A stretch of 64,000 bases of DNA from Pseudomonas arsenicoxydans (GCF_006438915.1 NZ_RCZE01000006.1:62001-126000); one strand, 5' to 3'. Numbered from the stretch's first letter, positions 9,482 to 19,308 are shown. The notes: a model not told the origin generated them from the sequence alone. A program made the numbers and translations.

Positions 9482-9634
9482 TCAGGACGTTCGCCAGGCC
9501 TGTTGGGCCGAACACTCCAGTGTGTCGCATGCAGCGAGCAGCGGTGGCTCCGTCGGTGGTCCACCGCAGGCACTCAGCAGCAGGGAAGTCAGGATCATCG
9601 CAATGGCATAAATCGATTTTTGGAGCATGGTCAT
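9482..9634 (-). CDS. Small lipoprotein
   Basis: 50 residues beginning MTMLQKSIYAIAMILTSLLL followed by SAC, a clear lipobox with Cys22 as the lipidation site, then a short Pro- and Cys-containing tail (GGPPTEPP, two further Cys). AAGGA precedes the start. Small outer-membrane entericidin-like lipoproteins have this architecture, but no family is assigned. A longer in-frame start at 9745 would put the signal sequence inside the protein and is rejected. Confidence 0.55.
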   Translation of the reverse strand: MTMLQKSIYAIAMILTSLLLSACGGPPTEPPLLAACDTLECSAQQAWRTS

Positions 9635-9891
9635 TCCTTGTTCAATGTCGCGCCCATCAGGCGTCCTGCCGTGATGTGAAATGCGCGGACGATTGTTTTG
9701 CGAGAAAGACCTTACTGCCAGAGTGAATGGCGCTGCGAGGAACAAAGTGTTTCGTTTGTTTCATTCTGTGGCCAGGCCCCATCGGGCGACGCTGTATCAT
9801 CCCGTATCGTTTTGATCCCCGACCTTTTCTCGACTCGCTGCGTTTGCCGGCTAGGCTTTGGACTTCGCAGCGGTCAACGGAGTGACAGCTT

Positions 9892-11832
9892 ATGCACAAC
9901 ACCCTGGAACAGGTTTTCGGTTATCCACAGTTTCGTCCCGGTCAGGAGGCGGCAGTCAGCGCGGTGTTGGCCGGGCGCTCGGCGGCGGCGATTTTCCCCA
10001 CCGGGTCCGGCAAGTCCCTTTGCTATCAGTTACCGGCCTTGTTGCTGCCGCACCTGACGCTGGTGGTTTCGCCGTTGCTGGCGTTGATGCAGGATCAGTT
10101 GGCGTTCCTGCAACGCCATGGCATTGCGGCGGGCAGTATCGACTCGGCGCAGAGTCGCGATGACGCCAGCGATGTGATGGCGCGGGCCAAGTCCGGCGAG
10201 CTGAAGATTTTGATGATCTCGGTGGAGCGCCTGAAGAACGAGCGCTTTCGCAACTTCCTTCAGCAAGTTCCTATCTCGTTGCTGGTGGTGGACGAGGCGC
10301 ACTGCATCTCGGAGTGGGGTCACAACTTCCGCCCCGATTACCTCAAGCTGCCCGACTACCAGCGTCAGTTCAATATCCCGCAGGCACTGCTGCTGACCGC
10401 GACCGCGACGCCCAAGGTGATCGCCGACATGGAGGCCAAATTCGCTATCGCCCCGGAGGACGTGGTGACCACGGGTTTCTATCGGCCAAACCTCAATTTG
10501 TTGGTCGAGCCCGTACGCGGTCAGGACAAACGCCGACGTCTGGTCGAATGGATGAGCGAACGCCCCAATCAGCCGAGCATCGTCTATGTCACCTTGCAAA
10601 AAACCGCTGAGCACATCGCCGAACACTTAGGGCGCAATGGTATTCAAGCGGAGGCCTATCACGCCGGTCTGCCTCACGATCAACGCGAAGGCATACAAAA
10701 GCGGTTCATGGCCGGACAGTCAAATTGCATCGTCGCCACCATCGCGTTTGGCATGGGGATCGATAAGAGCGACATCCGCAACGTGGTGCATTTCGACCTG
10801 CCCAAATCCATCGAAAACTACAGCCAGGAAATCGGCCGCGCCGGGCGTGACGGTCAGCCCTCCGACTGCCTGGTGTTGGCCAACCACGACAGCCTCAACG
10901 TGCTGGAAAACTTCGTCTACGGTGACACACCCGAGCAGGACGGGATCCGCTGTGTGCTCGATGAAATGCTCGCCGCAGCGCCTGAGGAGCAGTGGGAGTT
11001 TTTGTTGGGGCCGTTAGCCGATCAAAGCAACATTCGCCAATTGCCACTCAAGACCTTGCTGGTGCAACTGGAGTTGCGCGGCTTGATCGCGCCGCGTTAC
11101 GCCTACTACGCCGAATACCGGTTCAAGTATTTGCAAGAACCGGAGGCCTTGCTCGCGCGCTTCGAGGGTGAGCGCAAGGACTTTGTCGCCGCGATCATCC
11201 AGACCTCCAGCCGCGCGCGGACCTGGGCCACGGTGAACTTCGATGCGTTATACGAGCAGCATCAGGCGGAGCGCAACCGGGTGGTCAAGGCGCTGGATTA
11301 TTTCCAGGAGAAGGGTTGGGTCGAGCTCGAAAGCAAGCAGATGACCGAGGTCTACAGCCTCCTGCAAACGAGCTTTGACAGTCAGGCCCTGAGTGCCGAA
11401 CTGCACGCTTATTTCACACAACATGAGCGTACCGAAATCGCGCGGATTCACGCCATGCTGGACCTGTTCGCCACAGACCACTGCCTGGGTTATCGCCTGG
11501 CCGAGTATTTCGGCGACGAAAACGCGCCGCGTCAGTGCGGGCATTGCTCGGTGTGTCACGGTGATGTCGCGCGGCTGCCTGCACCACCAGAATTGCCGGC
11601 GCTTGTGGATAAAAATTTCGAAGCGCTGTGCGGTGATTTTATCCACAGGCATGAGCAACACACTGGCAACGTTCCTTCGGCTGAACGGGTGACGCGTTTC
11701 CTTTGCGGGATCAGCGTGCCGCTGTTTACCAAGATGAAGGCGCGGACTGTTTCAGGGTTTGCGGCGCTGGAAGATTATCCGTATGCCCAAGTGCGTGAAT
11801 GGGCAGAGCAACATCTCTCCCACAGGAGTTAA
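9892..11832 (+). CDS. recQ: ATP-dependent DNA helicase RecQ
   Basis: A 646-residue superfamily 2 helicase. Motif I is FPTGSGKS, motif II VVDEAHCISEWGHNFRPDY, motif III TATATPKV, and motif VI IGRAGRDGQ. The zinc-binding cysteines appear as CGHCSVC near residue 545. GGAG precedes the start. The C-terminus differs from a canonical HRDC domain, so this is a RecQ-family member of the type common in Pseudomonas rather than a strict E. coli RecQ equivalent. Unwinds DNA 3' to 5' in recombination repair. Confidence 0.92.
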   Translation: MHNTLEQVFGYPQFRPGQEAAVSAVLAGRSAAAIFPTGSGKSLCYQLPALLLPHLTLVVSPLLALMQDQLAFLQRHGIAAGSIDSAQSRDDASDVMARAKSGELKILMISVERLKNERFRNFLQQVPISLLVVDEAHCISEWGHNFRPDYLKLPDYQRQFNIPQALLLTATATPKVIADMEAKFAIAPEDVVTTGFYRPNLNLLVEPVRGQDKRRRLVEWMSERPNQPSIVYVTLQKTAEHIAEHLGRNGIQAEAYHAGLPHDQREGIQKRFMAGQSNCIVATIAFGMGIDKSDIRNVVHFDLPKSIENYSQEIGRAGRDGQPSDCLVLANHDSLNVLENFVYGDTPEQDGIRCVLDEMLAAAPEEQWEFLLGPLADQSNIRQLPLKTLLVQLELRGLIAPRYAYYAEYRFKYLQEPEALLARFEGERKDFVAAIIQTSSRARTWATVNFDALYEQHQAERNRVVKALDYFQEKGWVELESKQMTEVYSLLQTSFDSQALSAELHAYFTQHERTEIARIHAMLDLFATDHCLGYRLAEYFGDENAPRQCGHCSVCHGDVARLPAPPELPALVDKNFEALCGDFIHRHEQHTGNVPSAERVTRFLCGISVPLFTKMKARTVSGFAALEDYPYAQVREWAEQHLSHRS

Positions 11833-11959
11833 CCGGCGTCTGCGGAGAATCGGTACATCCATCCGCTGAATGTTGCTCATCACAGGAATAAATTTCAAAA
11901 ACCAGCGATGGCTGACTATGGTGGGGGCTGTCTTTGGATCGCCAACAAGAGAGCAAATC

Positions 11960-13186
11960 ATGAGCCAGACGCCATTCAATATTCAGCGCGCCGCCGTCAT
12001 CGGGGCCGGCACCATGGGCCGTGGCATTGTCATGTGTCTGGCCAATGCCGGGGTGCCGGTGCAGTGGGTGGATAACAATCCGCAGATGCTTGAACAGGCG
12101 CTGGCCACCGTGGCCGACACCAACGCTCACAATGTGCGACAAGGGCGTATCGATCAGGCCGAAGCCGATGCGCGCACTGCGCGTGTGACCGCCGCGGCGG
12201 ATTACGCAGCGATCCGCGAGGTCGATCTGGTGATCGAGGCAGTGTACGAAAACCTTGAACTGAAGCAGAAAATCTTCAGCGAACTGGACGGCCTGCTCAA
12301 ACCCGAAGCGATTCTGGCCAGTAACACGTCGGCGCTGGATATCGATGCTATTGCCGCCGCCACTCGCCGCCCGCAGCAAGTGCTGGGTCTGCACTTCTTC
12401 AGCCCGGCCCACATTATGAAACTGCTGGAAATCGTCCGTGGCGCCCAGACTGCGCCGGCGGTGCTTGATGCGGCTTTGGCGTTGGGCAAGCGCATGGGCA
12501 AGGTCAGCGTGGTGGCGGGCAATTGCGACGGTTTCATCGGCAACCGCATGCTCAACACCTACGTACTCGAAGCGCGCAAGATGCTGCTGGAGGGGGCTTA
12601 TCCCTATCAGGTGGATGCGGCACTGCAAGGATTCGGGTTTGCCATGGGACCGTTCCGCATGTACGACGTGGTGGGCGTCGACCTCGGGTGGCGCGCTCGG
12701 GAACTGGCGGGTACAGGCCAGGATGCGCCGGAGGTCCAGGTGGATAACCGGCTGTGTGAACTCGGGCGTTTCGGTCAGAAGAGCGGTAACGGTTATTACC
12801 ACTACGAGCCCGGTAGCCGTCAGGCCGAGCACGATGTGGAAGTCGATGCGCTGGTGCTGCAGGTCAGCGAAGGATTGGGCTTTCAGCGTCGTGATATCAG
12901 CGCTGAGGAGATTCTTGAGCGTTGCTTGCTGGCACTGGTCAACGAAGGGGCGAAGATCCTTCAGGAAGGCATTGCGCAGTCCGCGCACGATATCGATCTG
13001 GTGTACCTCAACGGTTACGGTTTCCCGGCGGCGAAGGGCGGGCCAATGGCCTGGGCGGATCAGCAAGGCCTGGCGGACATTCACCAGCGCTTGATGGCCC
13101 TGGAAACCCGGCAGGGCGACCACTGGAAGCCGGCGCGCCTGATCGGTGAGCTGGCAGCAGTGGGTAAAGGCTTTGCGGATCGTTAG
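11960..13186 (+). CDS. 3-hydroxyacyl-CoA dehydrogenase
   Basis: 408 residues starting MSQTPFNIQRAAVIGAGTMG. The Rossmann motif GAGTMG, the catalytic segment LGLHFFSPAHIMKLLEIV (His in the HFFSP loop) and the C-terminal domains with GFIGNRM and KSGNGYY are all present. Oxidises 3-hydroxyacyl-CoA with NAD. Unlike FadB it has no hydratase domain. GAGAG precedes the start; a frame 30 codons longer (11870) lacks such a site. It is followed 30 bases later by a thioesterase and probably co-transcribed with it, pointing to a short acyl-CoA pathway. Confidence 0.9.
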   Translation: MSQTPFNIQRAAVIGAGTMGRGIVMCLANAGVPVQWVDNNPQMLEQALATVADTNAHNVRQGRIDQAEADARTARVTAAADYAAIREVDLVIEAVYENLELKQKIFSELDGLLKPEAILASNTSALDIDAIAAATRRPQQVLGLHFFSPAHIMKLLEIVRGAQTAPAVLDAALALGKRMGKVSVVAGNCDGFIGNRMLNTYVLEARKMLLEGAYPYQVDAALQGFGFAMGPFRMYDVVGVDLGWRARELAGTGQDAPEVQVDNRLCELGRFGQKSGNGYYHYEPGSRQAEHDVEVDALVLQVSEGLGFQRRDISAEEILERCLLALVNEGAKILQEGIAQSAHDIDLVYLNGYGFPAAKGGPMAWADQQGLADIHQRLMALETRQGDHWKPARLIGELAAVGKGFADR

Positions 13187-13216
13187 ACTTCAGCCACTTC
13201 AAGACGAGAGTTGCGC

Positions 13217-13636
13217 ATGAACCAACGCACCGACTACCCACACTTCCAGCCGATCACCACACGCTGGCACGACAACGACGCCTACGGTCACGTCAACAAC
13301 GTCACCTACTACAGCTTCTTCGACACGGCGGTAAACACCTACCTGATCGAAGTCGGTGGCCTGGATATTCATGACGGCGAGGTGGTGGGTTTTGTCGTGA
13401 GTTCTGCGTGCGATTACTTTGCGTCCATCGCCTTTCCGGACCGGATCGAGATCGGACTGCGGGTCGGCAAACTCGGCAACAGTTCAGTGCAATACGAATT
13501 GGCGGTGTTCAAGCAAGGGGAAGACGAAGCCTGCGCTGCCGGACGCTTCGTGCATGTGTTTGTTGATCGTGCTTCGAATCAGCCAGTGTCGATTCCGGCC
13601 AGGTTACGTGGGGCTCTGGAGCGCCTGGTGGCGTAA
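13217..13636 (+). CDS. Acyl-CoA thioesterase, 4HBT hot-dog family
   Basis: 139 residues. [20 protein letters not shown] carries the conserved Asp of the 4-hydroxybenzoyl-CoA thioesterase family. The length is typical of a single hot-dog domain. GACGAGAG lies before the ATG. It sits directly downstream of the 3-hydroxyacyl-CoA dehydrogenase and ends at a strong terminator. The CoA ester it hydrolyses is not shown by the sequence. Confidence 0.88.
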   Translation: MNQRTDYPHFQPITTRWHDNDAYGHVNNVTYYSFFDTAVNTYLIEVGGLDIHDGEVVGFVVSSACDYFASIAFPDRIEIGLRVGKLGNSSVQYELAVFKQGEDEACAAGRFVHVFVDRASNQPVSIPARLRGALERLVA

Positions 13637-13643
13637 GCCAGGC

Positions 13644-13677
13644 AAAAAAAATCGCAGCCCTAGGGCTGCGATTTTTT
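13644..13677. terminator. Bidirectional terminator
   Basis: Near-perfect palindrome AAATCGCAGCCC TA GGGCTGCGATTT with A and T runs on either side, serving both the thioesterase and the convergent glycine-zipper gene. Confidence 0.9.
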
Positions 13678-13712
13678 ATGTACCGGTACCGGCCAACGAG
13701 GCGATGGAAGCC

Positions 13713-14204
13713 TTAGTCGCGGTAATACTTGTGATGCTTGCGATGCCCATAGGCATGACCGCGGCCAGGGTGGCGGTCACGGTAGTAGCGTCGATCATCG
13801 CCATGGCCACGATAGGAGCGATGACCATCGTCATCATCATTATTGCTCTGATTGCCCATGTAGTTACCCAGCGCGCCACCGGCGCCGCCGCCTGCTGCGG
13901 AGCCGATCAGGCTGCCGGTGGTGCCGCCCATGCTGCGGCCGACCACGTTACCGCCTGCTGCGCCCAGCGCGCCACCGATGGCGGCTTCGCCACGGCTGTG
14001 TTTGTTTGCGCCGACTGCGCTACCACCCGCGCCGCCCAGGGCCGCGCCGATGGTGGAACCTGTATTGCCGCCCAGCGACTGACCGACGACCGAGCCAAGA
14101 ACCCCGCCCAATGCGCCGCCCACACCTGCTTCGGTGGTGCCGCCAGCAGAAGCAAGGCCACTGAACAAGCCAAGGGACAACAAGAGAATCGAGGAGAACT
14201 TCAT
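13713..14204 (-). CDS. Secreted glycine-zipper protein with charged His/Arg tail
   Basis: 163 residues: signal peptide MKFSSILLLSLGLFSGLASA, then five or more glycine-zipper repeats (GGALGGVLGSVVGQSLGG, GAALGGAGGSAVG, GGALGAAGGNVVGRSMGG) that suggest membrane-associated oligomers. After an Asp-rich linker the tail is rich in His, Arg and Tyr (residues 125-163). The function is unknown; the tail could bind metal or polyanions. AGGTTCCTCCATG-type spacing places GGAGG-like bases just before the start. Confidence 0.85.
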   Translation of the reverse strand: MKFSSILLLSLGLFSGLASAGGTTEAGVGGALGGVLGSVVGQSLGGNTGSTIGAALGGAGGSAVGANKHSRGEAAIGGALGAAGGNVVGRSMGGTTGSLIGSAAGGGAGGALGNYMGNQSNNDDDDGHRSYRGHGDDRRYYRDRHPGRGHAYGHRKHHKYYRD

Positions 14205-14219
14205 GGAGGAACCTCAAGG

Positions 14220-14392
14220 GGATGACGACGCGATCCTGAGGCTGTGTCAGCGGTGTGACAATCGAAATCCGACGAGTAACACGACTTCAGCACATTTCTA
14301 TAAGTTACTGTTTTATAGACGGAACTTAAGTGTTTTTCGTCGGTCTTTAGTTACTTCGGACGGGCCGTTTCTTTATAGAAACGGCCTTTTTT
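14220..14392 (+). ncRNA. Candidate small RNA ending in a strong terminator
   Basis: Between the divergently oriented end of the glycine-zipper gene promoter and the REP pair lies an unassigned stretch that ends in a complete terminator on the + strand, although no + strand gene precedes it. The stretch has short dyads and no ribosome binding site with a frame. No known RNA is recognised. Confidence 0.3.
14363..14392 (+). terminator. Orphan terminator
   Basis: Stem GGCCGTTTCT / AGAAACGGCC with TTAT loop and six T residues. No coding gene ends before it on this strand. Confidence 0.85.
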
Positions 14393-14445
14393 GTGGGCGA
14401 TGGGAAAGTGTTTGATCCGGAGAATTTATTAATTTTGATATCGCT

Positions 14446-14540
14446 TTCGCGAGCAAGCCCGCTCCCACATTTAATCTTCATTGCACTCCAAGTTTGTGTT
14501 CACCGTAGATCTAATGTGGGAGCGGGCTTGCTCGCGAAGG
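14446..14540. repeat. REP pair (REPIN), 'GAGCAAGCCCGCTCCCACA' family
   Basis: TTCGCGAGCAAGCCCGCTCC at 14446 onward and its exact inverse GGAGCGGGCTTGCTCGCGAA ending at about 14538, separated by some 50 bases. Lies after the YdeP-type oxidoreductase gene. Confidence 0.9.
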
Positions 14541-14559
14541 GGCCAGACCAGACGCCGGG

Positions 14560-16908
14560 TTAAGCCGACTTGGCCAATATCAACCCAGTCTCACTCGCCA
14601 TTTCCAACCGGATCGCCACAAACTTCGACGTTGGTGTATGGCTGCCATCCCCAATGCTTTCCAGCGGCACCAGCGGATTCACTTCCGGATAATAAGCCGC
14701 CGCTTGCCCCGCCGGAATATCAAACGCCAGCAGCGTGAAGCCCTTCACACGACGCTCACGGCTGTCATCCCAGATCGAAACGATGTCGGCCTTTTGCCCC
14801 GGTTTGAAACCCAGGCGAATGATGTCGGCTTCGTTCACGAACAACACATCGCGCTGACCTTTCACGCCACGATAACGGTCATCAAGACCATAAATAGTGG
14901 TGTTGTACTGATCGTGGGAACGCATCGACTGCATGATCAGATCCGGCAACACACCCGTCGCACGGGTACGTTCATGCACGAGGTCTTTGGGCAGCACGTT
15001 CGGCCGGAAGTTGGCACGCCCCGACGGGGTATTCCATTTGCGTGCACCGGCACTGTTGCCAAGGTAGAAACCGCCCGGATTCTTGACCTTCTCATTGAAG
15101 TCCCGGAAGCCCGGGATCGTATCGGCGATCAGATCGCGGATGCGGTCGTAATCGGCCACCAGCCAGTTCCAGTCCACCGGTTTGCTGCCCAGCGTGGCGG
15201 CGGCGATGCCGGCAATGATCGACGGTTCCGAGCGCATCTGGTTCGACAGCGCCTGCAACTGACCGTTGGAGGCGTGAACCATGCTGAACGAGTCTTCCAC
15301 GGTGACCGCTTGCGGGCCTTCGGTCTGGATATCGATGTCGGTACGACCCAGACACGGCAAGATCAGCGCGTCTTTGCCGTGGGCCAAATGGCTGCGGTTA
15401 AGCTTGGTGCTGATTTGCACGGTCAGGTCGCAATTGCTCAGCGCCTGGAAGGTGCGCGAGCTGTCCGGCGTGGCTTGGGCGAAGTTGCCCCCCAGGCCGA
15501 TGAACACTTTGGAGCGACCGTCGGCCATGGCGTGAATCGCTTCGACGACGTTGTGGCCATTGTCACGCGGTGCCTTGAACCGGAAGCGACGCTCCAGCGA
15601 ATCGAGGAACGCCACCGGCGGGCGTTCGTTGATGCCCATGGTCCGGTCGCCCTGCACGTTGCTGTGGCCACGCACCGGGCACAGACCGGCGCCCGGTCGG
15701 CCGATGTTGCCGCGCAGCAGCATCAGGTTGGCGATTTCCTGGATGGTCGCTACCGAATGGCGGTGCTGGGTGATGCCCATCGCCCAGCACATGATCACGT
15801 TCTTGGCTTTGACGTACATGCGCGCCGCTTGCTCGATCTCCACCAGGGTCAGGCCAGACTGTTCGACGATCTGCTCCCACGGCGTATCGTCGACGGCGGC
15901 CAGGTAATCCAGGACGTTGGCGCTGTGTTCGTTGAGGAAGTCGTGGTCGAACACCGCAGGCTCACCGGCCTTCTGCGCATCGCGTTCCCATTGCAGCAGA
16001 AACTTCGCCATGCCGCGCATGATCGCCATGTCGCCGCCCAATGCCGGACGGAAGTACGCGGTGTTGGTCGGTTTGTCGCCGTTGGTGAGCATTTCGATCG
16101 GATGTTGCGGGTGCTGGAAGCGTTCCAGGCCACGCTCTTTCAGCGGGTTGATGCACACCACTTGCGCACCGCGTTTCACCGCTTCGCGCAACGGTTCGAG
16201 CATCCGCGGGTGGTTGGTGCCGGGATTCTGGCCCCAGACAAAAATCGCATCCGCATGTTCGAAGTCGTCGAAGGTCACGGTGCCTTTGCCGACGCCGACG
16301 CTTTGCGCCAACGCCACACCGCTGGCCTCGTGGCACATGTTCGAGCAGTCAGGGAAGTTGTTGGTGCCGTAGGCGCGCACGAACAGTTGATAGAGGTACG
16401 CTGCTTCGTTGCTGGCGCGGCCCGAGGTGTAGAACTCAGCCTGATTCGGGCTCGACAGGCCCTGCAAATGCTTGGCGATCAAGGCGAACGCGGCTTCCCA
16501 GCTGATCGGCTTGTAGCGATCGGTTTCGGCGTCGTAGCACATCGGCTCGGTCAAACGACCCTGGTACTCGAGCCAGTAATCGCTTTGCTCCAGCAACGCG
16601 CTGACGCTGTGTTTGGCAAAGAACGCACCATCTACACGGCGTTTGGTCGCTTCCCAGTTCACCGCTTTCGCGCCGTTCTCGCAGAACGCCACCATGCCGG
16701 CTTCCTTGGAATCGCCCCAAGCGCAACCCGGGCAGTCAAAGCCACCGTTCTTGTTGGTCTTGAGCATCATGCGCAGGTTTTTCAGCGCGTTGTCACTGGT
16801 TAACCAGGCCCGGGCAACGCTGGCCAGAGCGCCCCATCCACCGGCCGGACCTTTGTAAGGCTTGTAACGAGGAACAGGTGTCTGGTCGGCTTGACGGTGT
16901 TGACTCAC
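14560..16908 (-). CDS. FdhF/YdeP-family molybdopterin oxidoreductase
   Basis: 782 residues. Related to formate dehydrogenase alpha subunits and E. coli YdeP. The N-terminus has CPGCAWGDS instead of a full 4Fe-4S ferredoxin motif; DCSNMCHEASGVAL carries the expected Mo-ligand-region Cys; GLGGNFAQATPD and MRSHDQYNTTIYGLDDRYRG are molybdopterin-binding segments. No Tat signal, so cytoplasmic. It overlaps fdhD by 4 bases; FdhD supplies sulfur to the bis-MGD cofactor of such enzymes. The true substrate is unproven; YdeP has been linked to acid resistance. Confidence 0.9.
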   Translation of the reverse strand: MSQHRQADQTPVPRYKPYKGPAGGWGALASVARAWLTSDNALKNLRMMLKTNKNGGFDCPGCAWGDSKEAGMVAFCENGAKAVNWEATKRRVDGAFFAKHSVSALLEQSDYWLEYQGRLTEPMCYDAETDRYKPISWEAAFALIAKHLQGLSSPNQAEFYTSGRASNEAAYLYQLFVRAYGTNNFPDCSNMCHEASGVALAQSVGVGKGTVTFDDFEHADAIFVWGQNPGTNHPRMLEPLREAVKRGAQVVCINPLKERGLERFQHPQHPIEMLTNGDKPTNTAYFRPALGGDMAIMRGMAKFLLQWERDAQKAGEPAVFDHDFLNEHSANVLDYLAAVDDTPWEQIVEQSGLTLVEIEQAARMYVKAKNVIMCWAMGITQHRHSVATIQEIANLMLLRGNIGRPGAGLCPVRGHSNVQGDRTMGINERPPVAFLDSLERRFRFKAPRDNGHNVVEAIHAMADGRSKVFIGLGGNFAQATPDSSRTFQALSNCDLTVQISTKLNRSHLAHGKDALILPCLGRTDIDIQTEGPQAVTVEDSFSMVHASNGQLQALSNQMRSEPSIIAGIAAATLGSKPVDWNWLVADYDRIRDLIADTIPGFRDFNEKVKNPGGFYLGNSAGARKWNTPSGRANFRPNVLPKDLVHERTRATGVLPDLIMQSMRSHDQYNTTIYGLDDRYRGVKGQRDVLFVNEADIIRLGFKPGQKADIVSIWDDSRERRVKGFTLLAFDIPAGQAAAYYPEVNPLVPLESIGDGSHTPTSKFVAIRLEMASETGLILAKSA

Positions 16909-17744
16909 GCTTGATTCTCCAAAGCCGGGCTGTAGACCCGCGGCGCATTCTTCTGGGGCAGATGGATGAGGTTAAGGTTGTGTCGACGCGCCCATTGCAC
17001 GGCAAGGCCAGTGGGTGACGACAGACTGACCAGGGTCTGGATGCCGGCGCGCAAGACTTTCTGGATCAATTCGAGGCTGCAACGGCTGGTGACGATCGCC
17101 AGGCCGCCGGTGGTCGGGATCTTCTGGCGGATCAACCCGCCAATCAGCTTGTCGAGGGCGTTATGGCGGCCGATGTCTTCGCGGCCCAGCAGCAATTCGC
17201 CCTGACCGTTCATGAACACCGCTGCGTGCACCGCGCCGCAATGCTGACCGAGCGGCTGGAAGGCGCCGATGCGCTGGCGCAGGCCGTCGAGCCATTCGGC
17301 GGGCGGCAGTGGCGCGCCCGGCAACACCTTGAGGTCGGGCAATGCCTGCTCGACCGCTTCCACGCCACACAGCCCGCACCCGCTGGTGCCGGCCAGTTGC
17401 CGACGTTGCTGCTTGAGGTTCCAGAAGGCGCGATTGGCGATGGTCACTTGCGCGTACTGCGCCGACCCCGAGCCGCTGAGTTGCAGGTCATAAATGTCGG
17501 TGGCGTCTTCGATGATGCCGCTGCCCAGGCTGAAACCGACGATGAAGTCTTCAAGGTCAGTCGGCGTCACCAGCATCACTGCCTGGCTGATGCCGTTGTA
17601 GGCGATTGCCAACGCCACTTCCTCGGCGAGCGCGGTGCTGGCCGATTCGGTGTATTGGAGGTCGCTATAGCTGTAGATCTGGCTTGCGTCTGGCGCGGGC
17701 GTTTCAAGGGCTGGCGCCGCGCAGGAAGGGCGCTTGGCGTTCAT
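16905..17744 (-). CDS. fdhD: Formate dehydrogenase accessory sulfurtransferase FdhD
   Basis: 279 residues. Carries the mobile-loop motif TSGCGLCGVEAVEQ with the two sulfur-carrying cysteines. FdhD passes sulfur from IscS to the molybdenum cofactor and is required for activity of FDH-type enzymes. It is the first gene of a two-gene operon with the oxidoreductase, overlapping it by 4 bases. A perfect 12-base palindrome (17766-17777) lies just upstream of its start. Confidence 0.94.
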   Translation of the reverse strand: MNAKRPSCAAPALETPAPDASQIYSYSDLQYTESASTALAEEVALAIAYNGISQAVMLVTPTDLEDFIVGFSLGSGIIEDATDIYDLQLSGSGSAQYAQVTIANRAFWNLKQQRRQLAGTSGCGLCGVEAVEQALPDLKVLPGAPLPPAEWLDGLRQRIGAFQPLGQHCGAVHAAVFMNGQGELLLGREDIGRHNALDKLIGGLIRQKIPTTGGLAIVTSRCSLELIQKVLRAGIQTLVSLSSPTGLAVQWARRHNLNLIHLPQKNAPRVYSPALENQA

Positions 17745-17765
17745 GGCATCACCGACGGATTGGTC

Positions 17766-17777
17766 AGGCTTAAGCCT
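17766..17777. promoter_or_regulatory. Palindrome upstream of fdhD
   Basis: AGGCTTAAGCCT, a perfect 12-base dyad 22 bases before the fdhD start. A possible operator, perhaps for the adjacent LysR protein; this is inference from position. Confidence 0.35.
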
Positions 17778-17836
17778 AGGCGCGTCAATAGGTCGCGTCT
17801 AATCGCTATTACTGATCCACCGATAGATGGCGTCGA

Positions 17837-18724
17837 TCAAGAGTCTGTCGGTGATTTCTGATAGATCGCGAAACACGCTTCCGCCAAGGCCGAACGCGGC
17901 GCGCTTCGACGCATGATCAACCCAAGCCGGGCGAGGGTCTGGGCTCTTTCGATGGGTTGCAGGCGCAAATGATCGGTAAGGTTTTCCAGGCCGCCGTCCA
18001 ACGGCATCACCGCACAGCAGAGGCCGCCGTGCACCGCTTGTAACAATTGATGGACGGCATCGGTTTGTAGCAGGGGTTGAGGCGTCAGGCCGCGGCTGTG
18101 GAAATTGTGATCGATGGACTGACGAAAGTGCATGCCGCTGGTGAGCATGCCCAAGGGCAATTCGATCAGCGATTCCCATGTGAGCGCAGCTTCGCCGAAA
18201 TTGAAGAAGCGATGATCGTAGAGCAGGCCCATGCGGGTTTCGCTGAAGGCCAGCGAATCGAAACGCTCGCCGTCCAGGCGTTCCAGATAGGACACGCCGA
18301 GGTCGAGACGGTTGTTCGCCAGTTGTTCGAGGATTTGCTCGGAGCTTAATGCCGAGAGTTCGAAACGCAGGTTCGGGTGTTCGGCATGCAGGCGTTGCAT
18401 CAGCGGCAGCGGATCGAAACTCGACAACGGCACTACGCCCAGCCGCAATGTACCGACCAGATTACCGCGACACGCGGCGGCTTCGGCCTGCAAGCCATCG
18501 TAGGCTGCCAACACCGTGCGCGCCCACGCCAACACGCGCTCACCCGGCGCGGTGAACCCTTCGAAGCGCTGGCCGCGATTGACCAGCGGCAGGTCGAGTT
18601 CTTCTTCGAGGCTGCGCAGGCGCATGGACAAGGTCGGCTGGGTGATGTGACAGCGCGCGGCGGCCTGGCCGAAGTGCCGGGTTTCGTCGAGGGCGATGAG
18701 GAATTTCAGCTGCTTGATGTCCAT
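17837..18724 (-). CDS. LysR-family transcriptional regulator
   Basis: 295 residues. N-terminal winged helix-turn-helix MDIKQLKFLIALDETRHFGQ, then AAARCHITQPTLSMRLRSLE, followed by the periplasmic-binding-like effector domain. It is transcribed toward fdhD with a 92-base gap, so it probably controls the fdhD-oxidoreductase operon. The effector is unknown. Confidence 0.9.
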   Translation of the reverse strand: MDIKQLKFLIALDETRHFGQAAARCHITQPTLSMRLRSLEEELDLPLVNRGQRFEGFTAPGERVLAWARTVLAAYDGLQAEAAACRGNLVGTLRLGVVPLSSFDPLPLMQRLHAEHPNLRFELSALSSEQILEQLANNRLDLGVSYLERLDGERFDSLAFSETRMGLLYDHRFFNFGEAALTWESLIELPLGMLTSGMHFRQSIDHNFHSRGLTPQPLLQTDAVHQLLQAVHGGLCCAVMPLDGGLENLTDHLRLQPIERAQTLARLGLIMRRSAPRSALAEACFAIYQKSPTDS

Positions 18725-18861
18725 CTTCGCTCCAGGGCGCGGTGAGGGAGGGGATTCTAGCGCTTGCGCCGGATTAACGTCATTGGTCGGGTTGGAACCG
18801 GGGATTACGAGCTTGGTCTAGTCTTTTGCGTCTGGAACCTTAAACCCAAGGAGCGTGCACC

Positions 18862-19305
18862 ATGAGTCTTTTGAGCTTTGTGAAAGAGGCAGGCGAAAAA
18901 CTGCTCGATTTGCTGACACCCGGCAACGCCAATGCCAGCGAACAGTTGAAGGAACACATCAGCAAAGTCGGCCTGGGTAACCCGAATGTGCAGGCCACAG
19001 TGGATGGCGACAAAGTGACCGTGACCGGGGAAGTCGGCAGTCAGGAAGAGAAGGAAAAGATTTTGCTGGCGGTGGGCAATATCGCCGGTGTGGGCAGCGT
19101 TGATGATCAGATTACAGTGACCGGAGCGCCGACGCTTGTAGCGGCGAAATTTGTCGTCGTTGAGAAGGGTGACACCCTCAGCGCGATTTCTCTGCGCGTG
19201 TATGGCAATGCCAATCTGTACAACAAAATTTTCGAAGCTAACAAACCGATGCTCAAGGATGTGAACAAGATTTATCCGGGGCAGTCGTTGCGGATTCCTG
19301 AGTAA
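18862..19305 (+). CDS. kbp: Potassium-binding BON-LysM protein Kbp (YgaU)
   Basis: 147 residues: BON domain about 22-90 ([20 protein letters not shown]) and LysM domain about 97-147 ([20 protein letters not shown] ... [10 protein letters not shown]). No signal peptide, as in E. coli Kbp, a cytoplasmic K+ sensor-like protein. AAGGAG precedes the start. Divergent from the LysR gene, with 137 bases between them. Confidence 0.93.
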   Translation: MSLLSFVKEAGEKLLDLLTPGNANASEQLKEHISKVGLGNPNVQATVDGDKVTVTGEVGSQEEKEKILLAVGNIAGVGSVDDQITVTGAPTLVAAKFVVVEKGDTLSAISLRVYGNANLYNKIFEANKPMLKDVNKIYPGQSLRIPE

Positions 19306-19308
19306 GCC

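Noticed and set aside
14638..16803. 721-codon forward frame opposite the YdeP-type gene
   Set aside because: Antisense shadow; no ribosome binding site; the reverse-strand oxidoreductase has clear motifs.
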